From the NCBI GenBank assembly GCA_035582835.1, contig JAYKAV010003125.1:62001-126000 (forward strand): a DNA stretch of 64,000 bases, given 5' to 3'. Source of the stretch: Phoebastria nigripes. Lineage: Eukaryota > Chordata > Aves > Procellariiformes > Diomedeidae. The notes below the pieces were generated by a model. It saw only the letters and a list, made by a program, of their open reading frames with translations, ran no database searches and was not told the DNA's origin. A program made the translations under genes and the position numbers. Below, piece after piece: positions 14,201-27,800 of the stretch (position 1 is the first letter of the stretch; every line of letters starts with the position of its first letter).

Positions 14201-17200
14201 AAATGCAGTAGCAAAGGAGTAGATCATATTCACTGAGAACCTTATTTTTATGAGTTTGTCTCTAAGCTGTCCCATGCTAGCATAGTGATTTCTAATCTGT
14301 CACAGAATCCAGCACTGAAGCACTGCAGAACACTAGATCTTGCTGCAGAACCTGTTTTCTTCAAACTCAGCTTGCCCTTTGCTGTGACGTGTCAAAATGT
14401 TTTACAAACCATGATAGTGAAGACTTGCAGCACTGTTTTGCGGTACATCTCTTGCATGGCCATCCACTCATGTGAAGGACTTTCTGCTTAATTATGATTC
14501 TTAGTAATACTGTTATCTTCAAGGAGAAATACTGTTTGATCCATGTCTACCTCATGGACTATGCAAGACTATTTTTGTGAAAAAATGTGTAACGCTGTTG
14601 CATGGTCATCTCTTAACTCATACACTTACTCATTCCCTTGTTATAAGGTGGATGTATTTGTGTGTTTATTTTTATTACATCTTTTCATAGCCCTGGCAGG
14701 GTACAGTTGACTCTACNGTTGAGATGTTGCTTAAAACTCTTCCTGTGTTTAACCTCTTCTTCTAAACTACTTACTCAGCATGGAGTCCTCCAGATCTGTG
14801 AATGACTTGAGAATGCAAGAGAACTTCATCTGGAAAAGTGGCTCTTGCTCTGATGTTTTTGGGCAGTTTGGAGAAAACTGGAAGCCTGGGTTTATTCATT
14901 AAAGTTTCAGCTAATGCAAAGCTTTTTTGTTTTTGCTTTTGCTCAAAAGGTATTAATCATTTTATGATGATAAGAGAAATACTATTTCCTTTCATTACTT
15001 GGAGTAATTATTTAGAGGATTTATTCTCCAGGTTCTCCAAAGACACCTTTGCTCAACAGGAATGATGCAGCTGAATAGGCCTAGGTTCCAACAACTGTCC
15101 AGAGAGAAATATTCTCATCATTGAGAACCAGATGGCGAAATTCCTTTCCAAAACCAGTTATCTGAACCCTATTGTGATGATGATCAGGTCATGGCATAAA
15201 ACAGGTTTTACATGTTCATTTAAGAATTAAAGTTCTTAAAACAAAATCATCAAAAATCCGTCCTATCCAGGGGGTGGTGGTGGTGCACGGAATTAATGCT
15301 TTGTCTCTATCATGCTACCTTCACCCCCTCCCATGTTTTCTTTATTTGTTGCAAAGATTTTGTAAAAGTTGTTTATAGGTCTATATCAAACAGAACAAAC
15401 TCAAACTCAGTTTGGAAAAAAAGGAAGGGTAGTTAAAAGATGGTTTTGAAACCTTGCTTATGGTTACTACAGCTACATCAATTGTGCTAGTTTTCATTTG
15501 AAATAGCATATTTTGCTAGAATAATAAATCGAGTATTCTGCTTGTGAATTCTGAATCTTAACATGTTTTAAATTTTACAGGTACAAATGCTGTATCAAGC
15601 ACCATTAAAAATGGAGGACCTTTTCCACGAGCTTGTCCGAAGTGCAATATTCATTTCAATCTTATGGATCCTCTAAAAAATCATATGAAGGTAAAATATT
15701 TTGGGGCTGGTAAACATTATAATAAACTTATGCGGGCTTCTGTTTGGTTATGAAAGAGTGCCATGTTTTGATATGAAGATAGTCTGGCTTCTGGCTATGA
15801 TCAACCAGACCCCAAATGCTCAATGTCTTCCAGTCCTGGAGAGGAAGAATGGAGTAGGGGAGCTTTAAATCGTGCTACTTTTTGCCTTATTTTTCCAATG
15901 AATTGAGGCATATTTGCTGTCTCTGTATGTCTGCCACAGCTGTGACTTCTTGAACCATTGGCCAGATTCAGGTGAATTTGATGAAGGTAAGTGCCTATGA
16001 TAATAGGCAGCCAGTTGACCCACATCTTAGTGTGTTAGATGGCTACTGAGACAAAGATGACTGTAAATTTACCTTTTTATTTCGATATATCATTTGGTAG
16101 CTAAAAAAGTTGTTAAGCTGAGGGGAAAAACTTAATTTGTAGTTCATACTTAAACACTGTGAGAAACAAAGCTTTCAGAAACTGAGCATCACTTAGTCTG
16201 CTTATGAAACTACTTGTTATTGTTTCTGGAAACATTGTTTCCTGGAAAATATTTTTTATTATTTAGCAAAGATTCATGCAATTCTCAGGCATATGTATTC
16301 CATTTCAGGAAGCGGAGAAATGGCTTTGCACCTATATACAATGTGAATAACCCGTGCAAAAAGGAGTATGAACTACTGTGTAATAGAAGTCTGTGAGGCT
16401 CTGAGTTACTGTTAACACAGATCATTCTGATTTACTGGGCTTAAGATACCCTAAATGGTAGCTACTGTCCTCTTCAGCTTCAAAACACAATTAAGAAACA
16501 TACATAACAGTGGGAAAAAATCAAGGGTTTTATCTTTCTCTAATGATTATCTGTAGAGAATAGCTTTTGCACTGAGTACATCAACTGAATGAAAGAACCA
16601 TTGAAGAAGTGGGTTTACTTAGTATTATTTAATTAAATTTTTAGTTAAACTATATGGGATAAATATACTGTATACAGTATATTTACTGTATACAGTAGGA
16701 AATGAACTCCTTACTAGTAGGCTTATAGAAAGTAGTCCTGCACAATAAGAACCGTTATTCAACAGGAGAAAGATCTGTCCTCTGAAACATGCTAATTTTG
16801 TTCACTGTTAGAAACTTCATAGCATCTTCTGTATAAAGTACTTTGTACTTTTTAAGCATTAAGTTTCATATTATTAGCTATTGGGTTAAGCATTCATTAT
16901 GTACACTTTGACATAAAGAAGCTTGAACAATGTGTGTTGTGTGACTTAGGATTTCTGAATTTTTTAGTAATGCTGGAAAGAACTCTTGCAGGTTTCAACA
17001 TATGTCCTCCCCAATAAAATAAAGATAAAACTTTCCATTAAGTTCTCAGTAAACCTATGCTTGTCAGCAAAATACTTGCATAAAAGCTGCTTTTCTCTTT
17101 CTTGTTATTAAATTTAAATGAAGTAGACATTTTCCTAATGAGTAAGGCAATACTGGTATTCTGATTTTTAGCTTAAATTTATCTTACATGAACCTATGAG

Positions 17201-20200
17201 AATAATCCCTTTTCAGCTTTTATAATATATAGTGTTTTATTACCTAAACACTACCAAAAGATCAGTTACTGTTCAAAATGCATATGTGAATATGAATAAA
17301 GTTGGTGTGTCAGAGAATTGAGCTTTGCGTCTAACTCTAGTTAGTGAGTGGCTTCGGTTTTTAAAATGCTGTTGTCATCGATGCAGTTTGGTAAGAGAGA
17401 CTGATACCTTTGTCTCTTCTCCCCCTTTCCATCCAGTATTGTTGTCCAGATATGGTAAATAACTTTTTCCTGGGAATGACCAAAACAGAATGTTCGAGCA
17501 CAACAAGCAAGACTGCTGAATCTGAGAAAGGAAAATTGATTATGTTAGTTAACGACTTTTATTATGGGAAACATGAAGGTGACACCCAGCAGGTACAACA
17601 GGAGCAGAAGACTCATACGACATTTAAGTGCTTCAGTTGTCTGAAAGTTCTTAAAAATAACATAAGGTATTTGAACTCACTTCCTTAATTACTTGTTAAT
17701 CACTTACAGCCCATAGCACTTAGTCTCATGCATTAAAAATTTGTCTCTCTGGAATAGAAATTTTTTTCTTACTGAAAACTGATAATGATGACTGAACGGA
17801 AATTGAATTAATTTTTACTGTGCATGTATGGCCATAACTTAAAGCTTTTTACAGATTAGAGTACAAATTTTAATGGTGTAGAGTTTTAATGAGAGCAGTT
17901 GTAGGACTTTGGGGTTAGAAAGGGCAACAGAAAGTATTTTACAATTTGCCATCTGGATTGATGGTGATATCAGTAGATGTGAGCGTTAATTCCCTTTAGG
18001 GATGCACAATGACTAATAGTTGGTGCTTTACTTATGTAACATCTGTTATTTTGATGGAATAATTTTACTTCCAAATGCTGCAAAATACTTCAGTAAGCTG
18101 TTTTAATAGGTAGACAAGTTTGTGACATTGTTCCTTTGGAAGTTAAGGTCATTGAAGTTTTTTACATGCATTCTTCAAGGGAAGCTGAAGTAGCAGAATG
18201 TAAAATTGAAAAATGGACTATTCCTTCAAAGGGCACAGTCTGCAACTTAAAATGAACAGGTTTATGCTGACATTAGACCCATATTATTAAACAAAACAAA
18301 AGTTTCGTGTAATTACAAACATTATATTTGCTATTAATCATTAAGTATGTGTAAATCCTAAGTAAAAGTGCCAATCATTTGTCTTAAGCAGCTTGAAAAT
18401 GTTGTATGTTGTTAGAGTTTAAAAGAGTTTACCCTCATGATTTTATAGTTCCTGTTAATTATGGCATTTCTTCCCTTGCAATTTATCTTTTTAAGAGCAA
18501 TAAACGATGTTTGATATGGGCCGAGGGGTTTTTCTTCTGGTTTTGTATGCATAATACTTTTCAAATAAGCCTTTCCTGCAGTATCATGAAAAGTAGTCCA
18601 CAGAAAGAGTACTTTATTAAGATACTGGATTCATTTTAAAAAATATTTTTCAGGCACTATTTTCTACTCAGCTTTATATTGTAAGCTATTGGTGCTATGG
18701 TGCCTGTGTGTTCCACAGGAAGTCATTAAAAATGAGCACTTACTTTTTTCTTTGAATTTCTCTAGAGTTGAATTTCAGCCATATTAATTTTTGCTGTAAC
18801 TTTGTAGCTGTATTCCATAGTTCTATAACTTCAGAATTTTTATTCCAAGGTATATTTTACACTTTTAACCATTTATAGTGGACAAAATAAATACGTAGTA
18901 CCTCTCTACTTGTAGTGGAAGTTTTCTGGACCTTAATTCAGAAAAGCACAAGGTGATTCAGCAGGGTAATCCCCTGCTTCCTTTAAAGGATCTGTGGTTG
19001 AACACACCATTGAAATAGTATTCTGTTAAGGCAATATGCAGTACTAGTGTCAGTGCCTTTCTTCTGCTTAGGTACCTGGATATCCTCAGTTAGCTTTTTT
19101 TTTTTTTTCTTTTTTTTTTTCTTTTTTTAAGCAACTGCATGATAGTAGAAGCTTTACTCAAGAGACTCTTCTGCTTGCTCATTTGTTTTTTCCAATTCCA
19201 AGGTCACCACTTTGAGAGCTACATTTCTTTTGTGAGTGGGACATACATTTAATAGTTCCTCTGGCTGTACTGAAATGAAGCACATTCAAACTAGAACAGT
19301 TTCTGAAGTTTAACAGTAGTGGGTTATGCAACTAACCTGTCCTTGTGCTGCTCCACCAGTAACTGTGACCTGCCAACATTGTCATGGGTGCCTAGACTTC
19401 TCAGCCAAAATAGGTTCCTACTACAGATAGGTGGACATGTTAATGAGGAAAAGGTGGTAACTTGAAGTAGTAACATACCACCAAGTTTCTCATACTCTTT
19501 TGATTGTCAGCTACACAGTGGCATTCTTTGATAACTGTCATTCATAATTCAACTTCAGTCCTAAGTGCTTTATACAAAGAAAGCTCCTGGAACCCTGCCA
19601 GTTTTGAGTGGAGGTGGTTTCAGAAAAANCTATAATGTCCTAATTGCAGATATGTTCTTGCTACTTAATAGTTTCCAGCAGAGCTAAAGTTATACTTGCT
19701 TCAGAATGTGGCTTTGAGACTGGTGGTGGTGAAGTGTGAACAGCTGACATGTTTTGTTGTTGTTGCCTTTGCTAATTTCCCTTTATTTCAAGGCAAGAAT
19801 TTTGTCTAAGCAAACATGAAAAATGCAATAGATTGCTTAGTCTTAGAACATGTTTCAGATATGTTGTATGTTCCTTGAAAGAGGATTTCTGGTGTGGTCA
19901 GCTTGCTTAACTTTGTTGCCTTTTTTTTTTTTTTTTTTTTTTTAAATGAACACTTCCTTAGATTTTTTTGAAATTGAGAAGTCCTTACAGAGTAAAGTTT
20001 CTAAAGAATTCAGTGCATGTCATGTATAGTGAATGTTAAAATGTAGTTTTTTTGCACCTGTTCACTATCGTTTAAAGGTTTATGAACCACATGAAACATC
20101 ACTTGGAGCTTGAGAAGCAGAGCAGTGAAAGTTGGGAAAGCCACACCACCTGCCAGCACTGTTACCGTCAGTTTCCCACCCCATTCCAGCTGCAGTGCCA

Positions 20201-21858
20201 CATTGAAAGTACACACACGCCTTACGAGTCATCGAGTAAGTTGGATTGTATCGCACTGAATCTTTCTGTGACCTAAAATTTTTAGATATTTTCTGACTTT
20301 TACTTTGCTGGTTTGTAACTTCAGAATAAAGCTGTTGTACTTCTAAGAGCAATAATCTTGAGATTTAATATAGGAGCTGAGCACTCATTTGATTTATGTT
20401 AAATCAATGTGTGTAGAAAAAAATATTTTAAAAAGCTCTTTGTTTTATTTTGTTTTTAATTGAAAGCTTGACTATAAGAATTCATGTTGTTTAAGGGCCT
20501 AGCACTCCTGGCTTCCTGAAATTGTACAGGGAATTTCTTCTGAAGAGTAGAATAGTCGTTAGATTGCTTTACCTTTTTAGATTTATACAGTTCACATATA
20601 CATACTTATTATAGTTTATCTACTTATGACCCCAAATGAATTTTTACTTTTTTCTTGTTTTTCACTTTTTCTAGCGATTTGTAAAATCTGTGAATTATCC
20701 TTTGACACAGAGCAAGTTCTTTTGCAACATATGAAGGACAATCATAAGCCAGGTGAAATGCCGTATGTTTGCCAGGTATCTCAGAGTGACTGTTTTGTAT
20801 TTAGATTACACCACCCCCCTGTCTTTACTGTCAATAAACTTTTAACAAGAAAGTCAAACTTCTTGTTTTAGGTATGCAACTACAGATCTTCAGCTTTTTC
20901 AGATGTAGAAACACATTTTAGAACAGTTCATGAAAATACAAAACATTTGCTATGCCCATTTTGCCTCAAAGTAATTAAAATTGGAGCACCGTATATGCAT
21001 CATTACATGAGGCATCAGGTAAGCATATATTTTCAATCCTTAATGCTAAAAAAATGCTAAATATATGTCATGAATCTCTCTCTGAAAAAAAAGCGTAACT
21101 GATTTGTATGATTGTTACTGGATAAGAACAGTTAATAAAATACAGTAGAAGAATTATGACTGCATCTTTTGAAAAGCCTTTAAGGGAATTGTTAGAATTT
21201 GTCATGTTTTTGTGTGACAGCAGCTCCCTGTTTAAAAAAATCTCTGACTATCCTTGAAAGAATATCTCTGCTATTTGGTTTCTTCATTAAGTTGTAGTGA
21301 TGTGTTCTGCTTTTCTTGAGGTCACTAGCAAACCTTTCACTAGTTCAAGTAGAGAAAAAGATTATGAAGTACTGTGTCCTCTTGTAACTGGTAACCTGAT
21401 TCCTCCTCCTCTTAGTAATGGTACTGCCTTGCATTTTCAAGTATTTAAATATTCTGTCTTTAATTCCTACACAGTATCTTGGCTTTGTACAATATTAGGA
21501 GTTTGTCCGGTTGATGTTTTAGAAACTAGATGACCATTGCTTGAGACAAGCTCGGGTTGGAGTTTTGTTTATCATGACATTCGTGCTTACTATAGATTGT
21601 CTTCCATTTTTAAAAGAAAAAAGGAATATACCGTTGCACTAAGTGCAGACTGCAATTTTTGACATGCAAAGAAAAAATGGATCACAAGACTCAGCATCAC
21701 CGAACATTTAGGAAACCCAAACAGTTAGAAGGATTGCCTCCTGGAACAAAGGTAAGTGTTCATACAGGAAAATTAGAGGGGACAAAGGAGAAAAAATGTA
21801 TTGATAGAGAAAGGGGTGGAATAGAAGGAAGTGCTTTTCTCCTTTCTTTTCCAAAGCA

Positions 21859-21890
<32 letters not shown>

Positions 21891-24800
21891 GCCACCTCTA
21901 AAACTAAAACTCTAAAAAAAATACTCCTGTTGCAAGAATTGCCAGACACAGCTTATAGTTTCTTCCTGGTGATCTGTGGTGTTGCTCTCTGTCCCATTCT
22001 TCCATACATGTGCATGCCAGTAATCCAGTCAGTGCTGCTGCTTTCTTGAGCTGTTGGATAATTTGCCCCCTCCCATTTATCCTTTCTTGTGCTAGGAGAA
22101 AGGGAGATAGTTGGATGTTGGTCTGAGTGGTCTGCGTCATTTCTTGTAAAACATTTTCGACCTGTGGAAGGTGGTGGCAAAAAATCATATAGAGCGCAAG
22201 ACCTACTTCTCCATAGACAATATGTGCTGAAAACTGAGTTCACCAGGTCTTTTCTAGCTCCAGCATTTGAAGGAGGGGAAAAAAAAAAATCCGCAATTTT
22301 CTGCTAAGTGTGTTACGAAGTAAACTTGGGTCCCCTCAGAACACTTAGGCTATCTTTAAATCATTCTTCCATTTCTTGAGAAGGAACCACTTAGACTAGG
22401 ATTTTCCTGTAGATTTTAGGACTTTTTCCTACAGTTTTTTAATGAAGTTTGAAGATATATGTCTTTTCACTTGAAAGGAAGAAGAAAATTAACATTTTGA
22501 TCAGCTCTTCACAGTTCATTTGCTGTAGAATCAGGAAGGGAAAATGACTGAAGTTGATGTTGATTGTGTTGCTTGGCAGAATGTAAAGCACTGATTCTCT
22601 ATTCTGTGACAATACCTCAATTTTCTAAAGGTTTCAGGGTCTTCATGATCTAATAAAAGCTTAGATGATGTTAAAATTTTGATGTTGGTAGACCTTGACA
22701 GGATGTAGATGATGAGACTGAAGAGCTTGGAATCAGGGTTAGAAAATGAGGTGCTTCTAAACTATGAGTATGGGCAAGAAGTATAATTAGGAGTCATGCT
22801 GCAAGTGAAAACTGGAGAACCAAATTTAAGGGCAAGACAAGGGAGTGCTATAATGCCTGATGAGAGGTCAGAAACCAGAATTGGTCCTTGGTGGTCTAGG
22901 ACGAGGACCAAAAATATCTGAAGGAAGTAGATTGGCTGATCATGAGGCAACAAGACACAGGGCTTTTGTTAAATCCAGGCACTGATGGGATTGTTTGATA
23001 GTCTTCCTAGTAGGGCTAATTGGCCTGACCTTTCTGTTTCTTTTCCACAGCTATGTTTTTTTGTTTTAAGAAAGCAGGATGTAGCCAGTTGCAAGTCTGA
23101 AAAGGGAGCAGTGTGTTTTTGTCATGGCTATTTCCACCAAAACAAGAGCTTTTTAAGCATCCAGTAGACTCTTGAGGTTAGGTTTACTCTAGTCAACAGT
23201 ATTTCATATTTTTCAAAGCAGTCTTTATTGAGGAGTGTTTCTTATGCTATGATTTTTGTCCTAAAGTGGCTTAAACTTTGAGACAAATAGAAATGGGAAC
23301 TTAGAAAGCTTAAATCTAAATAGAAAATTTTTTAATTTCATACTTGTAGGTGACTATTCGAGCATCTGTTGGATCTCTTCAATCAGGATCATCAGCTACA
23401 TCTTCTGTTAGTACAAGCACTTCCACGTTTCAGTTATCACCTAAAGCTAAAAATACAACCACTAAAAATCATAACAAATCTAATACAAGTAAGTCAAAAG
23501 CAAAATCAAAACCAACTACATCAAAGAAGCAAAATGCATGGACCAACAGCAAAAAAAAAAAAGAAGTTACAAATACAGCATTGCATAATCTAAGGTAAAA
23601 TATTAGCATTAAAAATATCTTTAAGTATGCTTTGAATATAAATAACTGATCATTTAATTATGTTTTGATAACTTCTAATACTGCAATACAAAAGATTTGA
23701 CACTTCAGTATTGCAGAAAAAGCAGGCGCATAAACTTTCCACATAGCTGGTACTGTGATTATAATTCTGAATCTTCGTTCACCAATTTTGTTGGTGGTAG
23801 ACTATTTTATGACGGAAGAACAGATGTTCTGGAAACTTTTCTGTTCCAAATTTAGAATTTTTCTCTGCACAGAGCCACAGACTCTTGAAATACTGACTCA
23901 TTAGGCAGATTTATGTTTAAAAGTGACCTGTAGAGGGGAATACATCTGCCTGGGTGTTCTTTGCAAGTTTTCTTATGGAGGGAAAAGTATTTTCCTCCTT
24001 CAGTTTTTTAAGGGTTTTATTTGAACCCATTATTTAAAAAGTCAAGTATTGTCTGTCTAGGGGATACCTTAATTTGGGGAGCTGCCAAAAAAAAAATCAA
24101 GAAAGTAAAAGCAAGCTGTTGGAAGAATGCTGTCCTTACATTTACAATTTACTGGGTTTTGCTATTCTAGTAATTTAATGGGTGTTTTATGTACTAGAAT
24201 ATAATTTCATTGGCTAAGATGAGTTAGCAATTTTCTTTGTCAGAGATTGTAGATGTCTCCCTTCCAATAAGGTGCTAACTGAGACTCACAGTGTGTAGCG
24301 CTCTCAGACATCCAAAAACGGACAGCAAAATTGGGGAAGAACAGGATTACATTCTTGCTTTGTACGTATTTCAGAGCTTGTGGGGAATATCAGGGGTGAC
24401 AGGAGAACCAAAGGCTTTTTTTGTGCATCGTGGTGGATGAAGCATTTCTTTGAAATCCTTCTCAAGTACATAGAGACAACAGCAGCAGCTGAAGTTGGAG
24501 GTTCTCATCTACTGCAGTATCTTGTTTCCAGGAGTGGCCAATAACAGATGCTTACATTAACTTTCACTTTTTTATTAAGGTCATAATGACAGCATAATAC
24601 AAGAAAAACCAAAGTTTTCTTCATGTGTGCTAACATAACCTATAATAAATATTTAACTGATACATTTTTAAGTTCCTCATTTTTTCCCTAATGTAGGCAA
24701 GCTTGCTACTGACTTAAAGCACAAAGTTTGAAATAGTTATCTTGTCTTAAAGTGTTGATATTAACTCTAACTTTTTCATATTACTGTTAGGTATCGTTTG

Positions 24801-27800
24801 GGAGCTCACAAATGCATTGAGTGTTACTCGGAAATAAAAGATTTTGCAAGCCATTTTCCTGCTTATGTCCACTGTAGCTTATGCAGATACAACACTAGCT
24901 GTAGCAAAGCCTATGTGAATCACATGATGAGGTAAGAACTCTTCAAAATTTTATTGGGTTATCAAATACTTCCTAAATTCATATAAAGTGTGTTAAGTGT
25001 TTCTATTAGCTGCATTTTGAACTGGGTCATAGGACTGGCAGGGAAATGTGTAAGGTTGGATTCTTACTTTGTAATGAGGGCCTAAACCCCATGTTCTTGT
25101 TTTGCCTTAAAAATCCAGTGGTTCAGGCAGTGTTCTATCTTTGCTTCAGAGTTTGTATGGGATCTTCCATAATCATTTCAGCCAGACTTAACAAATAATG
25201 ACTAATTGTTGCGTGTTCTCTGGATTTCAGATTGAATGCCTCATCTGATTTTACAACTGCTGAATGCATACAGCCACAGCTATTGCTAATGAAATCTGTG
25301 CTCAGAATACCATGTAAAGGATGTCTCAAATAGCATACTCAAGTGGATACTTTTTCTTATGCTACTTCTGGTCATCCGTAAAAATAACATCTTATTTTGC
25401 AGAAGGTTTGCCACTGATTGTGAGGCAGTGTAGGGTATTAGTGATGATGGCTGTAAAAAAGCCTGTTAAGAAAACAAATGCGTTAGTTTTCAGAACAATA
25501 CAATTATACTATGCAATAATTAGACACAAATCACATAACAGCGATGGTAAAACAAAATTTTGAAAACCTACTTGTTAATCCTGTGCCCTGAACAAGCCAA
25601 ATGTATTGTGGAAAAATAGAGAATGCAGTTGTCTTTTTAAATACATGTATGTATAAAATGCCTTGGCATTTTTGAATGCTAGAATTCTTGAATTTGTGAC
25701 CCAAGTCTTTAAAAGTTTTTGCATGTATTTTATATGTTGACCTATTCATATTAATTTCAATGCTCATGTAAATCCTAGGCTGAAACAGTTCACATGCTTT
25801 TATGCATATAACCTATTGGTTGCATGCTTAAAATATAATAAAAATTAATTCCAATTTTACAAGAGAAAGTATAGTCCAGAAGGGGAGAGGGGAATCTAAG
25901 GTAAACTGTTCCTACTGTTGCCCATGTTCTGGGTGTTGTCAAATTCAACCATGCAGTAAAATAGCCAGTCTTTTGTCCTTTGTCTCCTTGATGCACTAAT
26001 GTTCCCCCTACTTTGACCCCTTGCAGCACCTGTTACCACCTTTTTTGGTGAGTGTAAGGAACAAGGGATGGTGAGGAAGAAGGCTGTTAGAGGGAGGGTG
26101 TTTCTGCAGTAGCAGTCCCTGTACTCAGCTGCTGGCTTTTTGTTTCATATGGGAGTAAAGTGTTGGCACATACTTAACCTGCATATGGGATAACTTACAG
26201 GTTGTCTGAAAATGTGATTTATCTCATTTAAAGTCGTCTCTTTAGGAAACGTGAGTTCTGCAAAGCTTCGCTTCTTTTGTGGAGCACTGTATAGCTACAG
26301 CCATGGTGCTTCAAGAAGCTAAACTGCTGATGGAGGCAACGTAACTATGTTCTTGCAGGACTGTGCCGACAGAGTTAAGCCTTGCCCCTCCCAAACTCGT
26401 TACTTACAAGAGAGCCAGTGTTTTAAACTAGAGCTGAGATTCACAAGCCTGTAAGCCTTCAGCAATTTAATGTTTTAGAATAATGCAGGTCAGTAATTGA
26501 GCCTTCTATTTTCATGCCTTGTCATAAGCAAATTGCAGTACCATGTACAGTGTAGGGGATATGTGGAGTAATGTACTCAAGAAAACCACTCTAAGTGGTA
26601 ATGTTTTTTTATATTTAGTTTTCACAGTGCTCGTCCAAGTAAAAGATTTTGGATCTATAAGAAGCATTCAGAAGAGCTACGGTAATTCAGCTTTTTTCAG
26701 TTCCAGATCATTATGTTTTTACTTTCTGATAGTGAACTTATTAGTTAAATGAGATTGGAGCCTCTTGAATTTCTAGGCTTCCACAATTCAGAAAGAGCAG
26801 GGAAATAAAAACATTAGCTCTTCCACTAGCAGTGTTCTGTTCAGTGACAAATATTTGTTAGTTGTCCACATTTATTAACTTCTTTCTTAACCCTGAGCAG
26901 TTTTTAAAAATATTTCTATTTCTTTATTTTCCCATTATTCATAATGTGCAAAATGGTGGGCGGGGAGGGAAACAAACAAAAAACCAAAACTGAGAAACTC
27001 ATGCTTTACCGATAAATTTCTGTCTAAAGTGGTGTTCTTTGTACTACATCCAGCATGGAGATGCCCTGGTCGTTGACTGGGATTTCCAGGTGCTAGTTGC
27101 AGTATAAAAAGTAAGAATATGTTTTTGTGAGTCATCTCATCTAAAGTTGCAGGAAATGTTTTTTTTTTTTTTATAGTCTGTCCAGTTGCTGTAAGTTAAG
27201 AAAACTATTTTTGCAACCATGTTGTAGTTATACTTCCTTTTTACTTTCTCTTTTCTAGAGGTGTGACTGTAGTATGTCTTAACTGTGATTTCCTGACCGA
27301 TGTTTCTGGCTTAGATAGCATGGCCACACATCTGAGTGAAAGCCACACTCATACTTGTCAAGTTATTATAGAGAAAGGTGAGTACATACAGTGTCTTTTT
27401 TATGTAGTATACATATATAAATACTTACATGTGGATATCTCTGTGTTATTGCAGTCCTTTTTTCAGCTGCATTATCATTATTTCTGTGTACTTGGATTTG
27501 AAAGTGAGTACTTCTGTATTTCCACATTTTAAAATAGTTTTAATTAAATCCTTTATTTTTATTTTCAGTTTCTGTAGATATCCCAACTGCTGAACAAGTA
27601 TCTGAGTAAGTTTTGTTTTACTGCTCAATGTTTATTTCTATTAGTTTAGTGATAGACGGTCAAAATTTGCACTTTGAACTTGGGTTTCTTTTGAATTTCA
27701 TAGAATTTGAAATGTATGGATGAACATAGACCCTTACTTTGCTAGTGCTTTTTGCTCTTACCATGTCCACAATTACAAGAATGGGGAGATAAAATGATTA

